Positions 36,350 to 45,835 of a stretch of 64,000 nt of DNA are shown here, piece after piece. How positions within the stretch are numbered: the stretch's first letter is position 1; the number at the start of each line of letters is the position of its first letter. The stretch is taken from assembly GCF_022376295.1 (NCBI RefSeq), contig NZ_CP060140.1, forward strand, positions 1,740,356 through 1,804,355, in the 5' to 3' direction. Below the pieces are notes generated by a model. That model was given only the letters and a program-made list of their open reading frames with translations. It was not told the origin of the DNA and made no database searches. Made by a program: the position numbers and the translations under genes. Source of the DNA: Nodularia sphaerocarpa UHCC 0038 (GTDB lineage: Bacteria > Cyanobacteriota > Cyanobacteriia > Cyanobacteriales > Nostocaceae).

Positions 36350-36381
36350 AAAAAAGGGTTAACGCTTGTTAACCCTTTTTT
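36350..36381. terminator. Bidirectional Rho-independent terminator
   Basis: Perfect 14-bp arms with A-run and T-run ends (AAAAAAGGGTTAAC, loop GCTT, GTTAACCCTTTTTT). The A-run on one side and T-run on the other make it work on either strand. It lies between the high-light-inducible gene and the convergent CNB fusion gene. Confidence 0.85.
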
Positions 36382-36407
36382 ATAGGCTGAAAATGTTGAA
36401 TTTAATA

Positions 36408-36443
36408 AACCTCTCCCCAACCCTCTCCTTATTAAGGAGAGGG
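36408..36443. repeat. C-rich/G-rich hairpin repeat, short form
   Basis: AACCTCTCCCCAA precedes CCCTCTCCTTA, a central T and TAAGGAGAGGG. It is related to the copy at 45836-45876. Confidence 0.7.
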
Positions 36444-36459
36444 AGTAATTGAAAATTAT

Positions 36460-38985
36460 TTAAGCCACAATAATTGCCCACATACTAATCCCCAAACCAA
36501 TGGCGGCTAGATGTTGCCAAAAGAGCGCCCTTATGGGCTGACGAGCAATTTTTTGAGTTAAAATAATCGTTAATAGCACTGAGAAAATCAAAGTAGCACC
36601 TTGCAAAAAGTCAATTACAGCCGGATGTGCTACCAAAATTGGTAATTGTTCCCCATTTAAACCAAAAGTAGCCAAAGTCACTGGTAAAATTCGCCCAGCT
36701 TCACCCAAACCCAAACGCAGATAATGAGCTAAATTACCCCCCAGCACCAATGGTAGATAACCATAAGTAAGTTGCAAAAATGGTCGAGGTTTCCGCCCAA
36801 ACTTAGTTAATTGCATCAAGCCATAAGCCGCAAAAATTACAGCCGTGGGGATGAGCAAAATTAGCAGAGACAATCCCAAATGCTGCCAAAACAAACTTAA
36901 ATCGACTTGTAAACCTAACCAAGACTGTAACTCTGGTAAGCGATGCAGATACACTCCACCCAACAGCAAAAACAATAACGCCACTTCATAGCTGTGGGGT
37001 GTATGAGTTGTCCATAGTTCAATAGCAGGGGGACGCAAATTGAACTCAACAGAACGATGGGGACAAGCTTTCAGACAAGTCATACACAATACACAGTCGC
37101 GATTATCTTGCAACTGTGCGGGGTGGGAATATACCGGACAGCCATTAGTTTCCAGACCTTCGCCCTTTTCGGGGCCGCCTTTGTAACATTGATAAGTATT
37201 GCAAGAAGCAGAACAGATACCTTGCTGCGCCCGGAGTTCCGTCATGGAGAGTTTGGCAAATAAACCATTCATCCCCCCAATGGGACAAAGATACCGACAC
37301 CAAAACCGCCGTTCAAAAATGGCTGAAAAAATCATCGCCCCAGCTGTAATTAACAGTAGTAAACAAGCGGAAAGGTAAGCAGTATTTTGTAAATCCCAGA
37401 GTTCTTCCCAGAGAAAAATTAGGGTAAATAGTCCAAACATGAACCATCCGCCCCATTTTTCTGCTTTTTGTCTCGGCCAGCCTTGGAGTTTTCGCGGAAA
37501 CAGCCATAACGAAAGTTTTTGGGTAATTTCGCCATAAATCATAAAAGGACAGACAGAACACCATATCCGACCTAAGAAGGGGAAGAGGAACAGAAAAAAC
37601 GGCCACCACCAAGCCCAAAAGAAGTTTAAAATGAAATTGCGATCGCGTGTTTGCGGTCCCATAAATAAAATCGCAATCATTGCAGCAAAGGCGGCGAAAG
37701 TAAAACCATAATTAATCCGATCTGGCCACCAAGGACTCCGCAGAAATTTCCGCAACCCAGGATAAGCATTCAAAAGATTCAGACGTAATTGCTTTTTCTG
37801 GGTTTGGGCTGACCAAAAGATTTCTTCTGTTAACTCTCGTCCATCGCCTACCTGGACAATCGCCCGTTCCACAAGATTTTTTAATTCCTTGACATTACCG
37901 GGGAAATCGTAAGACTGTAACCGCCGCAAAGCTTCTGGGGTTATTTTCGGTTTAGAAAGACCCTTGCCCCGAATATAAAGGCTGGTGTAATATTCTACTT
38001 GGGCTTGAATATCTGTTTTCCGTACCCGTAGCGGCGGCACTTTAATTCTATGATCAATGCAGCGTTCAATGTCCGATTGTGTTTTTTCCGAAACAATAAT
38101 CACGCGGGCTTTACAGGGGCGCGGTTGGGCTGGTGGTTCTCCCGAACGAGTCACCGGACTGTATTTGCCTGTTTTGAGCAACTGTGTTACAGACGGTAAT
38201 AATTCTGGAGGCAATTCTTGGATGTTGTTAAAAACAATAGTGCCTGATCCTAGCCATTCTAACAGTCCTGGCTTACCACCAGCGCGACCGAATAAATCCA
38301 TGCCGCTCGTTTGGAGAATTCCACAGTTGACTTTAATAATCGCTTCTCGTCTTTTGGGTGAACCGTAGTGAATTAGGGCGGCTATATTATCTTTTTCTAA
38401 GCCAGGTTCCCCAAAAATTTCTACAGATTCACCTGTGCTAGCTGCTGCTCTAATTTGCTCTCGCAGACGCACAGCATAGCGACTTGTACCGACAATTCCT
38501 CGTTGGGCTTTGGTGACTAAATATGGTCGTAAGGCTACAGCACGTTCTTGTTCATAGCCCAGTGCAGATGTCACCTCGGCTAATTCTTGAGCTAGTAAAC
38601 GGGAAAAAGCCTGAGAAATTTCTGGATATTGGGCGACTAATGCGCGAAATTGAGCCGCAGATATTACCCACAAGTGGCATTCTGTGACGGTGGTAACTGT
38701 ACAAGAAGTTAACTCATCTAAGAGCAATTCTTTGAGTTGAACGATTGCGCCAGGGAGAAAACCACAGGCTAAGGCGGCGTTATTTTTATTGTTTGTCTTG
38801 CTTTCCAGTTGCCCTTGTTGGAGAATGTAAAGCGCTGCTGGGGAAGTACCTTCACTAACTAAAGTACTCTCGGCTGGAAAAATTTTTGACTCAAGGACTT
38901 GGGCGATCGCATCTAGCACCGCAGGTGAGAGAATTCCTAAAGGTGTGCGTTCTTGTAGCCATATAACCGTTTCTGGAGATGTCAT
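36460..38985 (-). CDS. Cyclic-nucleotide-binding / sigma-54-type AAA / polyferredoxin fusion protein
   Basis: This 841-residue protein has three parts. Residues about 15-150 form a cNMP-binding-like domain. Residues about 165-395 form an AAA module of the sigma-54 activator type, recognised by SVEIFGEPG, LEWLGSGTIVFNNIQELPPELL, VPPLRVRKTDI and YDFPGNVKELKNLVERAI. Residues about 430-840 have several membrane helices and a NapH/NosR-like polyferredoxin with CSVCP (476-480), CRYLCP (563-568), CSASCNTYQC (591-600) and a 4Fe-4S motif CVLCMTCLKACP (631-642). The Walker A reads GEPGLEKD, so the last Gly is Glu, and no GAFTGA loop is present. This suggests redox sensing without sigma-54 binding. The start is ATG 38985. 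No HTH domain is evident. Confidence 0.85.
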   Translation of the reverse strand: MTSPETVIWLQERTPLGILSPAVLDAIAQVLESKIFPAESTLVSEGTSPAALYILQQGQLESKTNNKNNAALACGFLPGAIVQLKELLLDELTSCTVTTVTECHLWVISAAQFRALVAQYPEISQAFSRLLAQELAEVTSALGYEQERAVALRPYLVTKAQRGIVGTSRYAVRLREQIRAAASTGESVEIFGEPGLEKDNIAALIHYGSPKRREAIIKVNCGILQTSGMDLFGRAGGKPGLLEWLGSGTIVFNNIQELPPELLPSVTQLLKTGKYSPVTRSGEPPAQPRPCKARVIIVSEKTQSDIERCIDHRIKVPPLRVRKTDIQAQVEYYTSLYIRGKGLSKPKITPEALRRLQSYDFPGNVKELKNLVERAIVQVGDGRELTEEIFWSAQTQKKQLRLNLLNAYPGLRKFLRSPWWPDRINYGFTFAAFAAMIAILFMGPQTRDRNFILNFFWAWWWPFFLFLFPFLGRIWCSVCPFMIYGEITQKLSLWLFPRKLQGWPRQKAEKWGGWFMFGLFTLIFLWEELWDLQNTAYLSACLLLLITAGAMIFSAIFERRFWCRYLCPIGGMNGLFAKLSMTELRAQQGICSASCNTYQCYKGGPEKGEGLETNGCPVYSHPAQLQDNRDCVLCMTCLKACPHRSVEFNLRPPAIELWTTHTPHSYEVALLFLLLGGVYLHRLPELQSWLGLQVDLSLFWQHLGLSLLILLIPTAVIFAAYGLMQLTKFGRKPRPFLQLTYGYLPLVLGGNLAHYLRLGLGEAGRILPVTLATFGLNGEQLPILVAHPAVIDFLQGATLIFSVLLTIILTQKIARQPIRALFWQHLAAIGLGISMWAIIVA

Positions 38986-39451
38986 AATATATTCTCCTTG
39001 CGGGTTGATGTATAAAGGAATTATCGCTGATCAGGACTGTTAAAAGAAGTGCATGATAAATTTATCGAATCTGCTTAATCTATGGGTTCCTTTAGCGTTG
39101 TTAGGTTTAATTGTGCTAGCTGCGGTATTTTTCAGTCGCAGTAAATGATCTCAACAAAGGTTAACTTGATGATGAAAAAGTTGGTTTAATCGATAAATTA
39201 GTTTAATTGTAGTCAATATTACGCAAATATACGATATATTAACTTAAGTATTTGGTTTTATCCTGCTTATTTAAGCATTAAATTAAAAGACTGTGGACAA
39301 AAGAACTCAGTTCCAGAACCTGATGGGCAAGTGGGATTACCTCCTTAGAGATAGCAGAACTTATCGAGAAAAAAGCGACTGAAAATTCAAATTAATTTAA
39401 TCAGTGTTTTTTCCCAAAAAATTCTCAGATATGAAAATTTAAGGATGAGCA
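38986..39451. other. Intergenic region with a possible structured leader
   Basis: 466 bp between the divergent CNB fusion and FHA-GGDEF genes. A 31-codon reading frame (39053-39148) may encode a small membrane peptide. Around 39290-39380 a GC-richer stretch with GAACTCAGTTC, GATGGGCAAGTGGGATTACC and AGAGATAGCAG stands out from the AT-rich background and could be a structured 5' leader of the downstream gene. Confidence 0.45.
39053..39148 (+). CDS. Possible 31-residue single-helix membrane peptide
   Basis: ATG 39053 opens 31 codons, MINLSNLLNLWVPLALLGLI then VLAAVFFSRSK, a classic single transmembrane helix with a short basic C-terminus. AGAAG lies 6 bases upstream. It is not similar to a photosystem, cytochrome b6f or Ndh small subunit that I know. 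It could be a genuine small protein or a chance frame. It lies between divergent promoters. Confidence 0.35.
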   Translation: MINLSNLLNLWVPLALLGLIVLAAVFFSRSK

Positions 39452-42103
39452 ATGCCAGTAAATGAACGGGAACAAATACGCCACCTCTTGGTTGTCCAAG
39501 ACTTGGAAAAAAAGCAGACTATCCCCCTTCGTGAGGCTACTTATTCTCTGGGACGACATCGTGATAACTGTATCGTTCTCAGTTCGCCTTCAGTATCCAG
39601 GCAACATGCAATTTTATTGCGCGTACCTATTCCAGAAACTGATCAATATGGCTTTCAGATTATAGATGGTAACTTCACAGGCAGGGGTAGTAGTAATGGC
39701 TTATTAGTCAATGGGTCTAAATGCTTCTCTCATAACCTCAAGCATGGAGATGTGATTACATTTGGCGATTATCAAGCCCAGGCTAAATATTATGCTGTTT
39801 CTAACCTTTTAGACACAGAATTTTTCGCATCTTGTCAAGCTGAAGACTTGTCTGATTTCCTGTCAGAGCAAGGCAACTCCCTTAATCCTGTTCAAACTTT
39901 AGTTATTGATCCTAACTCTGAAGGAGGCAATGATACAGCCTTAGCTCGCCTAGCGTCTTTCCCAGAACTTATCCCCAATCCAATTATCGAGATGGATTTT
40001 AAGGGGAGGGTGACTTATCTCAATCCAGCCGCGTCTTTGGAGTTTCCCCAACTTAAGAAGATGGGCAAAGAGCATCCGATCCTCAGAGGATTACTAAATG
40101 CAGTTGCTCATCGCCAGGAAAATCCTTTTGTGCGGGAGGTGCAAGTTGATCAAAAAATTTTTGAACAATCCGTACACTGCCTGGCTGAAAGTAATTTAAT
40201 TAGAACTTTTATTGCTAGGGATATTACAAAGCAAAAACAAACTGAAGCCGAACTACAGCAACGCGATCGCTTGCTACAAGCAGTTGCAGAAGCAGCCAAT
40301 TATTTGCTAGTAGAAATGAACTATGAAATCGCTATTGACAAAGTTCTGGCTGTGCTGGGGGAAGCCGCCAAGGTAGATCGTGTCTATGTCTTTAGTAACC
40401 ATATTCATGCAGCAACAGGGCAAATGGCAGTTAGCCTCCAGTTTGAATGGACAAACATCAACACTGGATCTTCCCTCCACCACTGGCAAAATCAGACTTA
40501 TCACTCTGCTGAATTAGCACGTTGGTATGCGGTTCTCTCTAGTGGACAATCGATTAAAGGACTAACAAGAGAATTTCCTCCCGCCGAGCGAGAATTACTC
40601 TCCAGAGACAACATAAAATCTCTGCTGCTAGTCCCCCTGCGGCTAGAGGAAAAATTTTGGGGTTATCTTGGCTTAGTAGACTGTTCCACAGAGCGCCTGT
40701 GGTCAAAGCATGAAGAATCTACACTGTTGACAATGGCAGCCAGTATCAGTGGTGCTTGGCAGCGTCAGCAGGTGTTCGGCAAAATCCGCTTTCAGGCTCT
40801 TCATGATCTCCTGACTGGATTACCCAATCGGCTATTATTCGATGAGCTGCTGAACAAAGCCATACCCAACTCGGTTCGCAATAAAGAAAGTTTAGCAGTG
40901 ATGTTTCTGGATTTAGATCGTTTCAAGGTCATCAATGACACATTAGGTCACACCCTGGGAGATCGATTGTTACAAGACGTGGCGCAAAGATTGAACAACT
41001 CTCTCAGAGGCGGGGATACTGTTGCTCGTTGGGGAGGTGATGAATTTATTATCCTCCTACCTCGCGTCCAGTATCTCGAAGAAGTATCCCTAGTAGCACA
41101 GAGAATCTTACAAGGCTTAGAGGATGTATTTTATCTGGATGGACATGAACTTTATGTGAGTGGCAGCATTGGTATTGCCCTACTTGATAAATATAGTCCT
41201 GATGCCGAAACTTTAATTCAGCACGCAGATACGGCTTTGTATTATGCCAAGGATAAGGGCAGAAATAACTACCAGTTCTACACCAATACCCTCAATACCA
41301 AAAATCCTGAACTCCTGACCTTAGAGAAGAGCTTGCGCTATGCCCTAGAAAGGAAAGAATTAATGGTATATTATCAACCCAAGATAAATATTAGCACGAG
41401 ACAAATTACTGGTATGGAGGCGCTGTTGCGTTGGCAGCACCCTGATATGGGACTAATCGCGCCCAATGTTTTTATTCCTCTGGCTGAGGCAAGTGGATTA
41501 ATTATCCCCATTGGCGAATGGGTGTTACGGACAGCCTGTATTCAAAATAAAGCCTGGCAGCAAGAGGGATTCCCTCCCCTGAACATTGCGGTGAATTTAT
41601 CTCCTCAACAGTTCCGCCAACCTAAACTGGTGGAAACTGTAGCTAAAATTTTAACACAAACAGATTTAGACCCGGAATTTTTAGAATTAGAAATTACAGA
41701 AACTACAGCTATTGAAGATTTGGATTTTAGTAAAACTGTGTTGCAAAGTTTAGAGCAGATGGGCGTTAAACTTTCCATTGATGACTTTGGTACTGGTCAC
41801 TCTTCGCTCTCGCGCCTACAATTGTTACCATTTCACAATTTAAAAATTGACAAGTCTTTCATCCAACAGTTGACAAAAGATGTGAAAGCTGCTCATATTG
41901 TCCAGGCGATCGTGACTTTGGGCAAGAGTCTAGAATTGAAATTAACTGCCGAAGGGGTAGAAAATCAAGAAGAACTGGATTTTTTGGCATCCATTCACTG
42001 TGATGATGTCCAGGGTTTTCTGTTCTACAAACCGCTTCCGACTGAAAAGGCCACAGAAATTCTCCAACTTCAAAAAGATGGGAAATTGGAGATGGGGTTA
42101 TAA
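39452..42103 (+). CDS. FHA-PAS-GAF-GGDEF-EAL signalling protein (bifunctional c-di-GMP enzyme)
   Basis: This 883-residue soluble protein has an FHA domain (about 10-105, SLGRHRDNCIVLSSPSVSRQHA), a PAS-like domain (about 165-265, IIEMDFKGRVTYLNPAA), a GAF-like domain (about 280-440), GGDEF (528-532 in RWGGDEFIILL) and EAL (656-658 in GMEALLRWQHPD). The EAL domain also has DDFGTGHSSL and IDKSFIQ. All catalytic motifs for both diguanylate cyclase and phosphodiesterase are intact. The FHA domain recognises phosphothreonine and so links c-di-GMP turnover to Ser/Thr kinases such as those in this window. That link is inferred. ATG 39452 follows AAGGATGAGCA. Confidence 0.92.
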   Translation: MPVNEREQIRHLLVVQDLEKKQTIPLREATYSLGRHRDNCIVLSSPSVSRQHAILLRVPIPETDQYGFQIIDGNFTGRGSSNGLLVNGSKCFSHNLKHGDVITFGDYQAQAKYYAVSNLLDTEFFASCQAEDLSDFLSEQGNSLNPVQTLVIDPNSEGGNDTALARLASFPELIPNPIIEMDFKGRVTYLNPAASLEFPQLKKMGKEHPILRGLLNAVAHRQENPFVREVQVDQKIFEQSVHCLAESNLIRTFIARDITKQKQTEAELQQRDRLLQAVAEAANYLLVEMNYEIAIDKVLAVLGEAAKVDRVYVFSNHIHAATGQMAVSLQFEWTNINTGSSLHHWQNQTYHSAELARWYAVLSSGQSIKGLTREFPPAERELLSRDNIKSLLLVPLRLEEKFWGYLGLVDCSTERLWSKHEESTLLTMAASISGAWQRQQVFGKIRFQALHDLLTGLPNRLLFDELLNKAIPNSVRNKESLAVMFLDLDRFKVINDTLGHTLGDRLLQDVAQRLNNSLRGGDTVARWGGDEFIILLPRVQYLEEVSLVAQRILQGLEDVFYLDGHELYVSGSIGIALLDKYSPDAETLIQHADTALYYAKDKGRNNYQFYTNTLNTKNPELLTLEKSLRYALERKELMVYYQPKINISTRQITGMEALLRWQHPDMGLIAPNVFIPLAEASGLIIPIGEWVLRTACIQNKAWQQEGFPPLNIAVNLSPQQFRQPKLVETVAKILTQTDLDPEFLELEITETTAIEDLDFSKTVLQSLEQMGVKLSIDDFGTGHSSLSRLQLLPFHNLKIDKSFIQQLTKDVKAAHIVQAIVTLGKSLELKLTAEGVENQEELDFLASIHCDDVQGFLFYKPLPTEKATEILQLQKDGKLEMGL

Positions 42104-42129
42104 CAGAAATAGCTTCTGCTTCTGTGTCT

Positions 42130-44346
42130 TTAATCGGAAGAAGTTGAGCCAGGTCTAAGTCTCTCCCTCCAGGAAGGCTGGGGCGTTGAAGAACTAGAAC
42201 TCCTACTGGCGGGGGGTGAAGGACGGGGAGTTATGGCGCGTGGCGCGGCCTTTGGTTCTACTCTTCTACGCCTTCTGGGAGGCGAAGATACTCTAGCAGG
42301 TGCATTATTCGTGACTTGTGGCCGTGAACGTCTTCTGCGACTTCTAGATGAGCGGGTAACGTTGGCTGTGGGGGGACTTGGCTCATTTGCAGCCGAGGAA
42401 ATAGAACGATGCTGTACTGATTTCGGTTTGATCGGCTGTGCCTTAATGCTACCTACTCGACCTTGTAGTTTGGGTCTTTCGGGAAACTTTTCTACAGGCA
42501 TTCCCTCTACTGCTTTTTCCATAAATGCCCTCCAGGTGTAAGCAGCACTACCACTAGCTCCCGATGTGGGCCGGTTGTTATCATTACCCAACCAAACGCC
42601 TGTTACAACTTGGGGAATGTACCCAATAAACCACAAATCGCGAGATTCATCGGAGGTTCCGGTTTTCCCCGCCACAGGTCTATTCTTTAATTGGGCAGGG
42701 CCGCCAGTGCCGGCTTCTACGACGTTGCGTAGCATCCAGGTCATAATCCCGGCACTACTAGGGTCAAGAACTCGCTGATGCTGAAACTTATTTGATGACC
42801 AAACTACCTCTCCTTGACGGTTGAGGATGCGGCGAATGCCATGAGCTTCTATGTACAATCCCTGAGTAGCAAAACTGCCGTAAGCATTGGTTAACTCCAG
42901 TAGATTTACTTCATGGGAGCCAAGAGCTAAAGAATAAGTCGGCTGGAGTTCGGATTTAATTCCCAATTTGCGGGCTGTATTAATAATTGGCTGAAATCCC
43001 ACATCCAGCAATACCTTGACTGCAATCACATTAATGGAACGGGTGAGGGCATTTCTGATGCTCATGGAACCGCTAAAACTTTTACCATAGTTTTGTGGTT
43101 CGTACTTATCGACGACAAAAGGTGCATCCAGGTAGCTGTCATTGGGGCTTTTACCGGTGGCTATGGCTGCGGCATAGACAAATGCCTTAAATGTCGATCC
43201 TGGCTGACGTTGTGCCTGGGTAACTCGATTAAATTGATTTTTATCAAAGTCTTTTCCTCCCACCATGGCCTGAATTTCACCGTTGCGGGGGTCTATGGCT
43301 ACTAAAGATGCTTGGGTAAAGTTCTGCCAGCGACCTTGATTTTTCAAGGTTTTGGCAACTGCTGTTTCTGCTGCTTGCTGCCAAGTGGGATTCAGGGTAG
43401 TTTCGACTACTAGACCTCCTTGTGTCAGGAGTTCAGGGGAAACATATTTGGGTAATTCTTGGAGGATGTAACTGGCAAAGTAGGGAGATTCTACTTGTAG
43501 TCGCTTGGGAAGGCTGCTGTTGAGGTTGAGGGATTCTTGAGATGAGGTTTGTCTTTGGGCTGCTGTAATTAGTTCATCTTCATACATCCGTTGCAATACC
43601 ATATTTCGTCGCTGTATGGCAACTGTAGGATTTTGCATTGGGGAGTATAAACTTGGGGCGGGAGCTAATCCGGCAATCATCGCTGCTTCGGCTAGGGTGA
43701 GTTGCTCGACTGATTTACTGAAGTATACCCAGGCGGCATCTGCTACACCATAAGCTCCAGATCCTAAATATACCAAATTTAGGTAACGTTCTATAATTTC
43801 GTTTTTGGTTAATTCTTGCTCAATTTTCTGAGCTAGACGCACTTCTTTGAGTTTGCGCCAAATTGTCTGCTCTTGTTTGAGGAAGAGAATTCGCGCTAGC
43901 TGTTGAGTGATGGTGCTACCACCTTCTACCACAGTTTGCGATCGCACATTATTTAAAGCTGCTCTGAGAATGCCTTGAGGATCAATACCATGATGATTTT
44001 CAAACCTTCTATCTTCTGAGGCGATAAAAGCTTGTTTGAGTTGATTTGGTATTTGCTCTAGTCTGAGCCGTTCTCTGGTGGCTTCTCCTTGTTGTTGTAG
44101 TATGCTACCATCAACGGCTTTGATGGTTAAGGTTTGCCCTCGACTGCTAACTTTCAGTTCTGATTTTTCTGGCAAACTTTGATCGATTGTGCCAATGAAG
44201 TAGTGCCAGCCAATCATTGTACCACCTATACCCAAACTTGCCCAAAACCAGAGCCGACGATAAAACGGACGCTCTCGGCTGCTAAATATACTGGTTATCC
44301 CAGAGGAAATACTATTGATTTGACTCCATAACTGCCTTGTACTCAT
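42130..44346 (-). CDS. Class A penicillin-binding protein (PBP1-type)
   Basis: This 738-residue enzyme has an N-terminal membrane helix (about 32-48). The glycosyltransferase domain has SEDRRFENHHGID and GGSTITQQLARILFL. The transpeptidase domain has the SxxK motif STFK (in RQPGSTFKAFVYA), SRDLWFIGY and KTGT in GKTGTSDESR. It polymerises and cross-links peptidoglycan at the outer face of the cytoplasmic membrane. The C-terminal ~100 residues are a disordered Pro/Ser/Arg-rich tail with RSRRRRSR and PPRRRRRV blocks, longer than usual. It is convergent with the FHA-GGDEF-EAL gene (26-bp gap). Start ATG 44346. Confidence 0.95.
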   Translation of the reverse strand: MSTRQLWSQINSISSGITSIFSSRERPFYRRLWFWASLGIGGTMIGWHYFIGTIDQSLPEKSELKVSSRGQTLTIKAVDGSILQQQGEATRERLRLEQIPNQLKQAFIASEDRRFENHHGIDPQGILRAALNNVRSQTVVEGGSTITQQLARILFLKQEQTIWRKLKEVRLAQKIEQELTKNEIIERYLNLVYLGSGAYGVADAAWVYFSKSVEQLTLAEAAMIAGLAPAPSLYSPMQNPTVAIQRRNMVLQRMYEDELITAAQRQTSSQESLNLNSSLPKRLQVESPYFASYILQELPKYVSPELLTQGGLVVETTLNPTWQQAAETAVAKTLKNQGRWQNFTQASLVAIDPRNGEIQAMVGGKDFDKNQFNRVTQAQRQPGSTFKAFVYAAAIATGKSPNDSYLDAPFVVDKYEPQNYGKSFSGSMSIRNALTRSINVIAVKVLLDVGFQPIINTARKLGIKSELQPTYSLALGSHEVNLLELTNAYGSFATQGLYIEAHGIRRILNRQGEVVWSSNKFQHQRVLDPSSAGIMTWMLRNVVEAGTGGPAQLKNRPVAGKTGTSDESRDLWFIGYIPQVVTGVWLGNDNNRPTSGASGSAAYTWRAFMEKAVEGMPVEKFPERPKLQGRVGSIKAQPIKPKSVQHRSISSAANEPSPPTANVTRSSRSRRRRSRPQVTNNAPARVSSPPRRRRRVEPKAAPRAITPRPSPPASRSSSSSTPQPSWRERLRPGSTSSD

Positions 44347-44665
44347 AAACTTTGTGGGTTGTAAGCTCTCATTTGTGACTTCCTCGTTCTCGTAATGATT
44401 ACCAGGGTTGAATGGGGTTTCTTCGTTATCCGAGTCCCTCCCATTGGTTTACCTGTGCTTGAACTTGGAGGTGAGCTTTCCCACATCAGTTCCTCTCTTA
44501 AAGTACCTGAAACCTATCCATTGTGTAAAATTGTTGGGGTTAGCGCACCACGTTTGTGTTAGTATAATACCCTATAAATAATTAACTGAATTCATGAATA
44601 CATAAAAATATTTTTTCGTAATTCGGTAATTGTTTTGTAAGTTTTTCTACACTAGTTTTAACTAA
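44347..44665. other. Intergenic region between PBP and folK genes
   Basis: 319 bp with no gene, repeat or hairpin that I can support. It carries the divergent promoters of the PBP gene and folK. Confidence 0.5.
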
Positions 44666-45199
44666 TTGTTCAACCCAGCAAGTTCATTACAGGTATCTGG
44701 TCAAGGTGCAGGAGATCACGTTAGTGCGATCGCCCTCGGTGGTAATATAGGCGATTCCTATCGGATTTTAACAGCAGCTATGGAGACATTAGCCACAACA
44801 CCAGGAATTAAGCTGCAAGCTAAATCCAGTTGGTATAGAACTAAAGCTGTAGGGCCACCGCAGCCAGATTATTTAAATGGTTGCGCCATATTGCAAGTAG
44901 AAATGTCACCAGATTTATTATTAGAGATTTTACAGGCAATTGAACAAAAATTTGGGCGCGTGCGTCAAGAGCGCTGGGGTGCGCGATCGCTTGATTTGGA
45001 TTTGTTGTTATATGATGACTTAATCATGGATACGCCTCACCTCCAGATTCCTCACCCCCGAATGCGAGAGCGGGCTTTTGTCTTAATCCCACTGGCGGAA
45101 ATTGAGCCACATTGGGTAGAACCAATTTCAGGATGTGTAATTAAAGATTTAGTAAAAGAAGTAGACTGTTCTGATGTACATTTATTCAAGAGCAATTAA
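44666..45199 (+). CDS. folK: 2-amino-4-hydroxy-6-hydroxymethyldihydropteridine pyrophosphokinase
   Basis: This 177-residue HPPK of folate biosynthesis transfers pyrophosphate from ATP to the pterin. Signature blocks are ALGGNIGDSYRIL, SSWYRTKAVGPPQPDYLNG, FGRVRQERWGARSLDLDLLLYDD and IPHPRMRERAFVLIPL. The frame has no ATG or GTG before the first motif: TTG 44666 (right after an in-frame TAA) is the only usual start codon, and it has no obvious Shine-Dalgarno sequence. A small N-terminal extension of about 18 residues precedes the fold. A Nudix gene follows by 82 bp on the same strand. Confidence 0.93.
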   Translation: MFNPASSLQVSGQGAGDHVSAIALGGNIGDSYRILTAAMETLATTPGIKLQAKSSWYRTKAVGPPQPDYLNGCAILQVEMSPDLLLEILQAIEQKFGRVRQERWGARSLDLDLLLYDDLIMDTPHLQIPHPRMRERAFVLIPLAEIEPHWVEPISGCVIKDLVKEVDCSDVHLFKSN

Positions 45200-45281
45200 A
45201 TTTATTCGCCATAAATCTAAAAGACACTGTTTTTACTAACCGCTCAGTGTTTGTATTATGTACATATAACAGAAATTTACT

Positions 45282-45830
45282 ATGCCATTAGGTAGAGAAT
45301 TACCACAGTTACTGAAACAATGCTTGTTTTATAAAGGTCGCAAGTTTAACTTTGAAGTCAATCGCTTGCGTTTACCTAATAAAGCAGAAGGAGATTGGGA
45401 ATGTATTCGTCACCCTGGTGGAGCTTTAGCTGTGCCTGTCACACCAGAGGGTAAACTTGTACTCGTGCGCCAGTATCGTTTTGCAATTCAGGGAAGAATA
45501 TTAGAGTTTCCCGCCGGAACTTTGGAACTCAATGAAGATCCTCTGGAGACAATACAGCGCGAAATTGAGGAAGAAACCGGTTATCGCGCCCAAAAGTGGG
45601 ACAAACTAGGTGAGTTTTTCCTCGCTCCCGGTTATTCTGATGAAATTATTTATGCTTTTCTCGCACGAGATTTGACTAAGCTGGAAAATCCGCCAAAACA
45701 AGATGACGATGAGGATATCGAAACTGTCTTGATGACTCCTGAAGAGTTTGAGAAAGCTATTATCCAAGGTGAGCTAGTAGATGCTAAATCGATTTCTAGT
45801 TTTATGCTAGCGCGTCCGTTTTTGTTTTAA
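45282..45830 (+). CDS. Nudix hydrolase (ADP-ribose pyrophosphatase-like)
   Basis: This 182-residue Nudix protein has the exact box G(x5)E(x7)REIEEETGY in GTLELNEDPLETIQREIEEE (the Mg-binding Glu residues are REIEEE), preceded by RQYRFAIQGRILEFPAG, typical of the ADP-ribose pyrophosphatase branch. It probably hydrolyses ADP-sugars or other nucleoside diphosphate-X compounds in the cytosol. Start ATG 45282. It follows folK on the same strand and may be co-transcribed, although no functional link is evident. Confidence 0.9.
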   Translation: MPLGRELPQLLKQCLFYKGRKFNFEVNRLRLPNKAEGDWECIRHPGGALAVPVTPEGKLVLVRQYRFAIQGRILEFPAGTLELNEDPLETIQREIEEETGYRAQKWDKLGEFFLAPGYSDEIIYAFLARDLTKLENPPKQDDDEDIETVLMTPEEFEKAIIQGELVDAKSISSFMLARPFLF

Positions 45831-45835
45831 TCTCA

